Shown here: one piece after another, positions 1 to 5,696 of the stretch
Numbering within the stretch: the first letter of the stretch is position 1
Layout: each line of letters opens with the position of its first letter
From: an uncultured Roseburia sp.
Lineage (GTDB): Bacteria; Bacillota; Clostridia; Lachnospirales; Lachnospiraceae
NCBI GenBank assembly: GCA_947384095.1
Contig: CANDFU010000035.1
Coordinates: 1 to 9,793 of the forward strand
Direction of reading: 5' to 3'
Length of the DNA stretch: 9,793 bases
Made by a program: the position numbers and the translations under genes
Notes under the pieces: generated by a model
What the model saw: the letters and a program-made list of their open reading frames with translations, nothing else
Told to the model about the DNA's origin: nothing
Databases searched by the model: none

Positions 1-1
1 A

Positions 2-598
2 GGGTTCAGCGAGAGCATTCTTCCAGAGGAAGAATCCGGATTTAGTGAAGACTTCTTTTCTGATGAGATCAGCCGACCGGAAGAAACTGTATTGAATACA
101 GACGCTGAGTCCGGCGGAAGTTTTCCGATAGACGTGGAATCTGAGGTTGGAGAAAATCTGGGATTCAGCGAAAACAGGAATCCGGAAGAAGGGGCAGAGT
201 CTGGTGAGGATGCAGGCATTAGTGAAAGTATTCTTCCGGTGGAAGAGGCTGGCTGGGCAGATCCTTTTGGATCTGTTGAGAGCATTCTCCCAGAGGAAGA
301 ACCGGAATTAAAAACACTGGAATCCGAAAAGCCAATAGAACTTCTGGCGCCGGAACCGGAACCGAAACCGGAACCGGTTAAACCCAAATTGAGTCTGGAC
401 AGGAATGCGTTTATGGATCCCGGAAGGCTTTTAAGACAAAGCAAAATGCAGGAGGCTGCAAAAGCAGAGGAAAAATCATTCCGGAGAGAGGAGAAACCTG
501 TGACACCGGCTCCGGAAAAACCGAAAGCGCCGGATTTGTCAAATCCTAATAAAATGATGACACCGGATGAGATTGCGGCATTGATTGCCAGCCTTTAA
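2..598 (+). CDS. 3' part of an acidic repeat protein of unknown function (N-terminus outside window)
   Basis: The frame is open from the left edge, so this is the last 198 residues of a longer protein. A TTG at 92 could be read as a start, but the same frame and the same repeat continue upstream of it, so it is internal. The visible part is very rich in Glu, Pro and Ser and has no predicted membrane segment. A motif reading ESILPEEE occurs at nt 11-34, diverged as ESILPVEE at 224-247, and again at 278-301. A short Glu-Pro/Lys-Pro tract follows at about nt 350-390, then a charged Lys/Glu segment. The protein ends in a conserved-looking helix, MTPDEIAALIASL. That tail resembles the SQxEIDALL peptide at the N-terminus of FliM-type switch proteins, but this is only a short similarity. 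I do not recognise the family. The composition suggests a flexible, disordered linker or adaptor region with a C-terminal docking peptide. Confidence 0.8.
   Translation, partial: GFSESILPEEESGFSEDFFSDEISRPEETVLNTDAESGGSFPIDVESEVGENLGFSENRNPEEGAESGEDAGISESILPVEEAGWADPFGSVESILPEEEPELKTLESEKPIELLAPEPEPKPEPVKPKLSLDRNAFMDPGRLLRQSKMQEAAKAEEKSFRREEKPVTPAPEKPKAPDLSNPNKMMTPDEIAALIASL
11..301 (+). repeat. Three copies of a 24-nt in-frame repeat encoding ESILPxEE
   Basis: The copies lie at 11-34, 224-247 and 278-301, all in the reading frame of the acidic protein. The first and third differ at one base, while the middle copy is clearly diverged. Spacing is uneven (213 and 54 nt between starts), so this is a dispersed motif repeat and not a tandem array. 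Near-identity of two copies at the DNA level suggests recent duplication or gene conversion, or simply strong conservation. More copies may lie upstream of the window. Confidence 0.75.
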
Positions 599-604
599 CA
601 GCGG

Positions 605-642
605 CGAGCAGGGGAAGATGGATCTTCCCCTGCTCGATTTTC
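605..642 (+). terminator. Rho-independent terminator of the acidic repeat gene
   Basis: A 14-15 bp perfect stem (605-619 with 622-636, core GAGCAGGGGAAGA / TCTTCCCCTGCTC) has a very tight loop and is followed by ATTTTC. It begins 7 nt after the TAA of the upstream gene. It lies 45 nt beyond the stop codon of the convergent pepT gene. On that strand no T-run follows the stem, so it probably works mainly for the plus-strand gene. Confidence 0.85.
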
Positions 643-686
643 ATAGGAAAGATTTTGTTGCTGGGAAGCGATAAAACGTCTGGGTC

Positions 687-1928
687 TTATATGAAATATT
701 CACCGGTAATTTTTACAATTTCTCTGATAATCCTGACGGAAGTTTCCATGCCTTCTATGCTGATATGTTCAAACGGTCCATGGAATGCATAGCCCCCTGT
801 ACCAAGGTTCGGGCATGGGAGTCCCATAAAGGTAAGTCTTGCGCCGTCTGTTCCACCACGGACAGGGCGCGAAACCGGCTCCAGACCGACAGATGAGATT
901 GCTTTTTGGGCAATACTGACAACATACATATGTTGTTCTATAATCTCAAGCATATTGGAGTAGGAATCTTTTAGCGTGAGAGTAACCGTTCCGCTTCCAT
1001 ATTTCCGATTCATTTCTATTTCCAGTGCCTTGAGCTTATCAAGCCGCATATCAAAGGATTTTTTATCATGGTCGCGGATAATATAGGACAGGGTGGCAGA
1101 TGTTACATCCCCCTTTATACCAGTCAGATGGAAAAATCCCTCTCTGCCCTCCGTGTGGGCAGGTGTTTCCGCGTGAGGAAGCAGGGACTGAATATCACAT
1201 GCGACCAGCGCTGCATTGATCATAATGTCTTTTGCGGATCCTGGATGTACATTAACACCTTTAATGGAAAAATCTGCGCTCGCGGCATTAAAATTTTCAT
1301 AGGCAATCTCACCTTCATAATCGCCGTCCAGCGTATAGGCGAAATCGGCCTTAAAATAGTCAAGATCAAATAAATCTGCGCCGCAGCCGATCTCTTCGTC
1401 CGGTGTAAATCCAACCCAGATGTCGCCGTGTGGCTGGCCAGAGGAGATAATTTCCTCGAGTGCAGTAATGATCTCAGCGATACCGGCTTTATCATCGGCG
1501 CCTAATAAGGTTGTCCCGTCTGTTGTGATCAGAGTACGCCCTTTTAGGTGATTCAGATCCGGAAATTCGGCCGGACGAAGCATATCGCCGCTGGCCGCAA
1601 GCAGAATATCACCGCCGTCGTAGTCATCAATGATCTGTGGTTTGATATTTTTTCCGGGAAAATCGGGTGATGTATCCATATGGGCGATAAACCCGACGGA
1701 TTTTTTCGTTTCATATCCGGGAGTGGCGGGGAGCAGGCCGTAAACGTAACAGTGATCCGTCAGAAGAACCTTTTTCAGCCCGAGAGAGTTCAGCTCCTGC
1801 GCAAGTATTTTTCCAAGTTCAAATTGACGGTTGGTGGAAGGAATTGTGGTGGTTCCGTCTACAATATTATCCTCATCCGAAGTTGTCCAGCAGGAAACAT
1901 ATTTTAAAAAATGATCTTTTACGTGCAT
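687..1928 (-). CDS. pepT: Peptidase T (tripeptide aminopeptidase), M20 family zinc enzyme
   Basis: This cytoplasmic di-zinc aminopeptidase removes the N-terminal residue from tripeptides in the last steps of peptide utilisation. The 413-residue length matches the family (about 405-415). By eye, all metal and catalytic positions are present: H83 and D85 in AHMDTSPD, D145 in LLGADDKAG, E178/E179 in FTPDEEIGCGAD, D201 in YTLDGD, and H383 in AFHGPFE. The lid-domain motif HPGSAKD (228-234) and the C-terminal RGGTDGARL (357-365) are also typical of PepT. The ATG at 1926-1928 is preceded by AAGGAGG at 1934-1940 (minus strand) with 5 nt spacing, which fixes the start. The gene stands alone, convergent with the acidic repeat gene and divergent from tRNA-Lys. 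An inverted repeat about 45-60 nt upstream may be a control site. Confidence 0.96.
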   Translation of the reverse strand: MHVKDHFLKYVSCWTTSDEDNIVDGTTTIPSTNRQFELGKILAQELNSLGLKKVLLTDHCYVYGLLPATPGYETKKSVGFIAHMDTSPDFPGKNIKPQIIDDYDGGDILLAASGDMLRPAEFPDLNHLKGRTLITTDGTTLLGADDKAGIAEIITALEEIISSGQPHGDIWVGFTPDEEIGCGADLFDLDYFKADFAYTLDGDYEGEIAYENFNAASADFSIKGVNVHPGSAKDIMINAALVACDIQSLLPHAETPAHTEGREGFFHLTGIKGDVTSATLSYIIRDHDKKSFDMRLDKLKALEIEMNRKYGSGTVTLTLKDSYSNMLEIIEQHMYVVSIAQKAISSVGLEPVSRPVRGGTDGARLTFMGLPCPNLGTGGYAFHGPFEHISIEGMETSVRIIREIVKITGEYFI

Positions 1929-1970
1929 AAGGACCTCCTTTTTTGTGTATTCATGTCAATGAAACAGAAC

Positions 1971-1988
1971 GATATCTACTAAGATATC
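1971..1988. promoter_or_regulatory. Inverted repeat in the pepT upstream region (possible operator)
   Basis: GATATCT (1971-1977) and AGATATC (1982-1988) form a perfect 7-bp inverted repeat with a 4-nt spacer. On the minus strand the right arm overlaps TATGAT (1986-1991), a plausible -10 hexamer for pepT. I could not find a convincing -35 at the right distance. The surroundings are A-rich, so chance occurrence is possible. Overlap with a -10 would suit a repressor site, which is inference only. Confidence 0.35.
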
Positions 1989-2027
1989 ATAAAAAAAGAA
2001 AAAATGAAAGAATTTCTAAAAAATATA

Positions 2028-2056
2028 TTGCATTTCTTAAAAAAGTATTATATAAT
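2028..2056 (+). promoter_or_regulatory. Sigma-A-type promoter of tRNA-Lys
   Basis: TTGCAT (2028-2033), a 17-nt spacer and a perfect TATAAT (2051-2056) lie directly upstream of the tRNA gene. Transcription would start near 2063, leaving a leader of about 23 nt before the mature 5' end. The -10 and spacing are consensus, as expected for a stable RNA gene. Confidence 0.85.
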
Positions 2057-2085
2057 AACTTTTGTCTTCAAGAGAAATGAAGAAA

Positions 2086-2158
2086 GCGCCACTAGCTCAG
2101 CTGGCAGAGCACCTGACTCTTAATCAGGGTGTCCAGGGTTCGAACCCCTGGTGGCGCA
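2086..2158 (+). tRNA. tRNA-Lys, anticodon CTT
   Basis: This is a complete 73-nt cloverleaf. The acceptor stem GCGCCAC (2086-2092) pairs perfectly with GTGGCGC (2151-2157) and the discriminator is A2158. The D stem is GCTC/GAGC, and the anticodon stem CCTGA/TCAGG encloses loop CTCTTAA. The anticodon CTT at 2119-2121 reads AAG (Lys). The variable loop is 5 nt (GTGTC), which includes a G46 position of the kind methylated by TrmB. The T arm is CAGGG-TTCGAAC-CCCTG. The 3' CCA is not encoded and must be added by the CCA-adding enzyme. It is a single-gene unit with its own promoter and terminator. Confidence 0.97.
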
Positions 2159-2195
2159 TTTACAATTTGTTTTTTCGCTATTTATACGCTATAAA

Positions 2196-2241
2196 GTACT
2201 AATGATGAAGCAGATAAAGCTCGTTGTTAGTGCTTTTTTTT
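2196..2241 (+). terminator. Terminator downstream of tRNA-Lys, shared tail-to-tail with trmB
   Basis: The left arm at 2196-2211 (GTACTAATGATGAAGC) pairs through G-U wobbles and one bulge with the right arm at 2219-2233 (GCTCGTTGTTAGTGC). The loop is about 7 nt and eight T residues follow (2234-2241). It ends about 28 nt before the trmB stop codon on the other strand. There the stem is followed by TTTAT, so weak bidirectional use is possible. Confidence 0.8.
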
Positions 2242-2268
2242 GTCTGCGCCAACGAGAACAATATCAAT

Positions 2269-2913
2269 TTAAAAAGATCTTGAAGCAGTCAGTTTACAGA
2301 TCGGATTCCCGATAGAAGAAAATTTCTCTTCATACTCAGTCATTATATTTCCTTCGTTCAGTACAATATCCTTGTGAAGATCGCGCGTGCACAGATCGAT
2401 GGACCAGCCGGTTTCTTTTAATTCTTCCAGAGAGAAAGAAAATAATTCCTGGTTGTCTGTCTTAAATTCGATGCAGCCATCCAGGGAGAGAATCCTGTCG
2501 TATAAAGCCAGAAAGCGGCGGGAAGTGAGACGTCTTCCGGCGTGGCGGTCTTTGGGCCATGGATCTGAAAAGTTGAGAAAAATTTTCGATACTTCATGGA
2601 TGGAAAAGACAGTATCAATTTCTGCCGCATCCATACAGATAAATTTGAGATTGGGGAGCGGAAGTTCCTTCATTTTCTGAAGCGCACGCAGCAATACGCT
2701 GGAATAGCGCTCAATGCCGACAAAATTAATTTGCGGATATGCGGCGGCGGAATCCATAATAAAGCGGCCTTTACCCATCCCGATCTCAATATAAAGCGGT
2801 CCTTTCGTCGGAAACAAAACCTGCCATTTCCCACAATAGCTCTGTGGTTCATTCACGCAATAAGGACTGTTTAAAACAGCCTCATCGGCTCCCGGTATAT
2901 TTCTTAATCGCAT
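2269..2913 (-). CDS. trmB: tRNA (guanine-N7-)-methyltransferase
   Basis: The enzyme methylates N7 of G46 in the variable loop of tRNAs using S-adenosylmethionine. With the start at 2913 the protein has 214 residues, the normal TrmB length. Motif I for SAM binding is EIGMGKGRF (43-51), followed by the acidic turn VGIERYSSVLLRA (65-77). The family signature DPWPKDRHAGRRL is at 117-129, KTDNQELF is at 151-158, and the C-terminal substrate motif TEYEEKF is at 192-198. The open frame continues upstream to 3057. However, homologues begin MRLRNIPGA as here, and AAGGAAGGAA at 2921-2930 sits 7 nt before this ATG. The upstream 48 codons have no family match and are A/T-rich leader. The gene is single, tail-to-tail with tRNA-Lys and head-to-head with the carboxypeptidase gene. 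Confidence 0.95.
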   Translation of the reverse strand: MRLRNIPGADEAVLNSPYCVNEPQSYCGKWQVLFPTKGPLYIEIGMGKGRFIMDSAAAYPQINFVGIERYSSVLLRALQKMKELPLPNLKFICMDAAEIDTVFSIHEVSKIFLNFSDPWPKDRHAGRRLTSRRFLALYDRILSLDGCIEFKTDNQELFSFSLEELKETGWSIDLCTRDLHKDIVLNEGNIMTEYEEKFSSIGNPICKLTASRSF

Positions 2914-2920
2914 CTGGACA

Positions 2921-2930
2921 TTCCTTCCTT
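2921..2930 (-). promoter_or_regulatory. Ribosome binding site that decides the trmB start
   Basis: On the minus strand AAGGAAGGAA lies 7 nt before the ATG at 2911-2913. No comparable site precedes the distal ATG at 3057. This supports the 214-residue form over a 262-residue form. Confidence 0.75.
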
Positions 2931-3051
2931 TCTTATCTTCATAAAAAATTAAATATTTGAAATTATCTCTGAAAAACGTGGAAAATCGGGCTACAGGAGA
3001 TATTTTACAATAAAAGCCCGGATAAAAAAAGTCCTTTTCAAAGAAAAGTGG

Positions 3052-3080
3052 TTGCATGTATTTTTTTTGAATATTATACT
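3052..3080 (+). promoter_or_regulatory. Promoter of the D-Ala-D-Ala carboxypeptidase gene
   Basis: TTGCAT (3052-3057), a 17-nt spacer and TATACT (3075-3080) match the sigma-A consensus well, using the same -35 hexamer as the tRNA-Lys promoter. Transcription would start near 3087, giving a leader of about 57 nt. A second weaker pair (TTGAAT at 3067, TATGTT at 3092) has a 19-nt spacer and is less likely. Confidence 0.7.
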
Positions 3081-3143
3081 GATACTAATGCTATGTTAAA
3101 AAAGGAAAACTAATTTTTGGTCATATAAATTTGAGGTACAGAA

Positions 3144-4550
3144 ATGTTTGCAAAGACAAAATGCAAGAAAATTGCCTGTGTGATTTTAAGTCTGCTTTTT
3201 TTTATGCCGATGATGCCCGTGAAAGTCTCCGCATCCGAATACTGGCCGGAGGGGCCTTTTGTGGAGTCTCCGTCGGTGATTCTGATGGAAGCTTCAACAG
3301 GGACGATTTTGTATCAGAAAGAAAGCCTTCAGCGAAATTTTCCAGCCAGTATTACAAAAATCATGACGACTCTGATTGCCCTTGAAAATTCCGATTTAAG
3401 CGAAATTGTGACGTTTTCCGATAACGCGATCGACAAGACGGAAGGATCCAGTATTTCAAGGGATTATGGAGAGCAGATGACAATGGAACAGTGTCTTTAT
3501 GCGGTGATGCTGACATCTGCAAACGAATGTGCCTATGCGGTAGCCGAGCACGTGGCTGGGACGATGGAGGCTTTTGTGGATATGATGAATGCAAAAGCGG
3601 CTGAACTGGGCTGTATGGATACGCACTTTGTCAATCCACACGGTCTGTTTGACGAAAACCATTATACGTGTGCGTATGATATGGCTCTGATTGCGCGGGC
3701 TGCGTATGAAAATGAAACATTCCGGATTATTACCGGAACGGCGCGGTATACAATTCCTCCTACCAATAAACATAAAGAAGAGACGCCGTTACAGAATCAC
3801 AATGAAATGCTTTATCCCTGGCAGAAATTTCAGTACCGCTATGACAACTGTACCGGTGGAAAAACGGGATATACGGAGATCGCCAGAAGCACGCTGGTTA
3901 CGTATGCAGAAAAGGACGGGATGACGCTTGTCTGTGTCGTAATGCACACGGAGGCTCCGAATCAATGGCTGGACAGCCGGAGTATGTTTGACTACGGATT
4001 TGATAATTTTCAGCTCTTAAATATCGCGGATAACGAGACAAAATATAAAGCGGCAGAGACGGTAGAGTCGGGTGCGCTCAACAACCACAAAGCCTTTGTG
4101 GATATTGACGAGACGGCAAATATTGTTCTTCCCAAAACGGCAGAGTTTTCAGATGCAGATTCTGCGATCACTTATGATGAAATCAATGAAAATGTCGTCG
4201 GAACTATTTTGTATACTTACGCCGGACATGAGGTCGGCAGAGCAGATATCGTGAAAACAGGGGTTGTCATAGAGGGGCATGTGTTTGATAATCAGAAACC
4301 GGAAACAACGGGCACAGCCCCGGAATCAGACGACGGTAATTCGGCTCTGTCCGCGATTCAGGTCAGGCCGCAATTGTTTCTGCTGGTTGGGATTGCATTT
4401 ACCGTACTTGCCATACTGCTGTTCTTTGCAAAAAAGTTTGTGGATAATTTTTATATTATACGGCACAATATGGAAGTCCGCCGATACAGGAGAGAGCAAT
4501 TTCGGGAGATCAGACAGAAAAAAAGAACATGGTGGAGACGAAGACGTTAA
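3144..4550 (+). CDS. Secreted, membrane-anchored D-alanyl-D-alanine carboxypeptidase (peptidase S11, DacF/PBP5 type)
   Basis: A low-molecular-weight penicillin-binding protein that trims the terminal D-Ala from peptidoglycan stem pentapeptides outside the membrane. Residues 1-30 form a signal peptide (KTKCKK, hydrophobic core, VSA cleavage site before SEYW). The catalytic motifs are in order: SxxK as SITK (S69 nucleophile, K72), SxN as SAN (125-127), and KTG at 240-242 within GGKTGYTE. A beta-rich C-terminal domain follows (about 290-380), then a Thr/Glu/Asp-rich linker (385-400) and one membrane helix (about 410-432). The protein ends in a strongly basic cytoplasmic tail (446-468, 11 Arg and 2 Lys). 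At 468 residues it is longer than Bacillus DacF (about 380-390) because of the anchor and tail. The start is supported by GAGGT at 3133-3137, 6 nt upstream. dacF or dacB are possible names, but I cannot choose between them. Confidence 0.93.
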   Translation: MFAKTKCKKIACVILSLLFFMPMMPVKVSASEYWPEGPFVESPSVILMEASTGTILYQKESLQRNFPASITKIMTTLIALENSDLSEIVTFSDNAIDKTEGSSISRDYGEQMTMEQCLYAVMLTSANECAYAVAEHVAGTMEAFVDMMNAKAAELGCMDTHFVNPHGLFDENHYTCAYDMALIARAAYENETFRIITGTARYTIPPTNKHKEETPLQNHNEMLYPWQKFQYRYDNCTGGKTGYTEIARSTLVTYAEKDGMTLVCVVMHTEAPNQWLDSRSMFDYGFDNFQLLNIADNETKYKAAETVESGALNNHKAFVDIDETANIVLPKTAEFSDADSAITYDEINENVVGTILYTYAGHEVGRADIVKTGVVIEGHVFDNQKPETTGTAPESDDGNSALSAIQVRPQLFLLVGIAFTVLAILLFFAKKFVDNFYIIRHNMEVRRYRREQFREIRQKKRTWWRRRR

Positions 4551-4651
4551 AGCCTGTGAATCATAGTGATCATAAGGGTGATATCGGGAAAGAAATGGCA
4601 AAAATCAGGGAAAGCTGCCGTTTATTTTCTTTTCGTTCTTTTTATACGAAA

Positions 4652-4680
4652 TTGACAAAGGAACACAGATAATTTATAGT
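4652..4680 (+). promoter_or_regulatory. Strong promoter of the AbiEii-like gene
   Basis: A perfect TTGACA (4652-4657), a 17-nt spacer and TATAGT (4675-4680) make this the best -35 in the window. Transcription would start near 4687, leaving a leader of about 73 nt. It shows that the 302-residue protein gene is an independent unit. The 4551-4651 stretch between the carboxypeptidase stop and this promoter contains no gene I can support and only a weak stem (GGCA...TGCC near 4598-4620) before T-rich sequence. Confidence 0.8.
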
Positions 4681-4729
4681 AGAATTGAAATAAAAATCAG
4701 ATTAATGACAGGTATGGACTGATCTGAGT

Positions 4730-4744
4730 GTCTGCAGAGCAGAC
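4730..4744 (+). other. Small hairpin just upstream of a ribosome binding site
   Basis: GTCTGC (4730-4735) and GCAGAC (4739-4744) form a perfect 6-bp stem with a 3-nt loop. It ends 3 nt before TGGAGG (4748-4753), the ribosome site of the gene starting at 4760. It could keep the ribosome site open or be a protein or RNA contact, but its small size means chance is possible. Confidence 0.4.
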
Positions 4745-4759
4745 AAATGGAGGCGTTTT

Positions 4760-5668
4760 ATGAAACATAGGATAGACAGGGCTGCGCTGGAAGAAAAAAG
4801 CGAGGAATTAGAAATCCCGTTTTCACATCTTCTGGCCGGATATGTGGTGGAGAGTCTGATGTATCTGATTACAGAGTCAGAATTCTGGAAATACTTGTGG
4901 CTGAAAACAGGCAGCCTGCTTGGCGTTGATAAATATAAGAAGGAGAGCATACCTACGCTGGAATTTGCCTATCTGGCAGATGAAGATGGCGAAACAGGGA
5001 AAAAAACAGGCCCCGGACAAAAACTGTCCTTAAAAACAGGGTATCTGATACTTGCATCTGTTCTGAAAGAAGAAAAAGTGCCTGAAATTCGATGGCGCGG
5101 CAGAGTATCGTTTTGTGAAGGAGTGGCTGCCCTTGATGTGGAAGGCGGGTTTGAAGATATAGTGATACCGGTCCATATCGAATTAACGGAAATAGGACGG
5201 GATTCCGCCATTCCGTTGGAAAAAGAACTGCCTCTTACAATGGATCATAATAGGACAATCACGGTGATGGAATATCCGTCCGACAGTATTCTGGCTGAAC
5301 AACTGCTGGAGATTCTAAAAGATATTGAACTGACATCGTTGATGCAGGCTTACGATACGATATATCAGATTCTTGACAGGCAGCCGGTTCAAGGGCGTCA
5401 TATCCAGAGTCTGCTGGCTGATTTGTGCAATGAAGAGGGATTTCCTATGGATCCGGACAGAGTAGACGAAATATTGCTTTGCCGTGATCAGGCTTATTTA
5501 AAAAAAAGATGGGGAAAGTATCTTCGCCATCAGAAACGGAAAGAACCCTCCTGGGAAATGGTCATGGAGAAAATCTCGGCTTTTCTTCCGGTAATCTGGA
5601 ATTCAATCTGTCAGGACATCCTGTTTTTCGGAGACTGGATGCCGGAACTGGGAAGGTTTCTGGATTGA
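4760..5668 (+). CDS. Remote AbiEii-like nucleotidyltransferase-fold protein, probably catalytically dead
   Basis: A 302-residue soluble protein. The order of hydrophobic and motif positions fits AbiEii (DUF1814) nucleotidyltransferases. An N-terminal helix pair (about 8-48) ends in WLKTG (47-51), where the family has LKGG. The middle beta strand IPVHIELTEIGRD (136-148) fits the family's VxVDVTTGD strand. ITVMEYPSDSILAEQL (167-182) fits IxVMAYxLETILAEKL. AYDTIYQIL (197-205) fits FYDIYxL, and the C-terminal helices contain RWGKYLR (250-256). The catalytic DxD expected about 16 residues after LKGG is absent (the region reads PTLEFAY, 65-71). The Lys of AEK is Gln181, and the charged residues of RPRDFYD are lost. 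I see no AbiEi-type antitoxin gene beside it. Start: TGGAGG at 4748-4753, 6 nt upstream. The homology is inferred by eye; an unrelated lineage-specific family remains possible. Confidence 0.6.
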   Translation: MKHRIDRAALEEKSEELEIPFSHLLAGYVVESLMYLITESEFWKYLWLKTGSLLGVDKYKKESIPTLEFAYLADEDGETGKKTGPGQKLSLKTGYLILASVLKEEKVPEIRWRGRVSFCEGVAALDVEGGFEDIVIPVHIELTEIGRDSAIPLEKELPLTMDHNRTITVMEYPSDSILAEQLLEILKDIELTSLMQAYDTIYQILDRQPVQGRHIQSLLADLCNEEGFPMDPDRVDEILLCRDQAYLKKRWGKYLRHQKRKEPSWEMVMEKISAFLPVIWNSICQDILFFGDWMPELGRFLD

Positions 5669-5669
5669 T

Positions 5670-5696
5670 GAAAGGGCTTCTTTATTGAAACCCTTC
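5670..5696. other. Hairpin between convergent genes
   Basis: The 13-nt gap between the convergent stop codons lies within an imperfect stem: AAGGG (5672-5676) pairs with CCCTT (5691-5695), with an inner TTC/GAA after one mismatch and a 6-nt loop. Neither strand has a T-run after it, so I do not call it an intrinsic terminator. It may still help 3'-end formation of both transcripts. Confidence 0.35.

Noticed and set aside
92..94. TTG start for a 168-residue form of the acidic protein
   Set aside because: The same frame and the same ESILPEEE repeat continue to the left edge, and no ribosome site precedes the TTG.
1068..1373. Open frame on the plus strand opposite pepT
   Set aside because: It is antisense to well-conserved PepT motifs, has no ribosome site, and its composition does not look like a protein.
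1954..1959. Perfect TTGACA on the minus strand upstream of pepT
   Set aside because: At 17 nt downstream the sequence is the ribosome-site region (AGGTCC), not a -10, so it cannot be the pepT -35.
2086..2158. tRNA-Lys as an integration site for a mobile element
   Set aside because: I see no integrase gene and no repeat of the tRNA 3' end in the window; flanking genes are housekeeping.
2596..2874. Open frame on the plus strand opposite trmB
   Set aside because: It is a shadow of the TrmB coding frame with no domain signal.
2914..3057. 48-codon N-terminal extension of trmB
   Set aside because: No ribosome site at 3057, no family match, and a good ribosome site plus the usual MRLRN start at 2913. 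The stretch is part of the trmB leader and approaches the divergent promoter.
5670..5696. Bidirectional intrinsic terminator between the convergent genes
   Set aside because: The stem is imperfect and neither strand has a following T-run. It is kept only as a hairpin.
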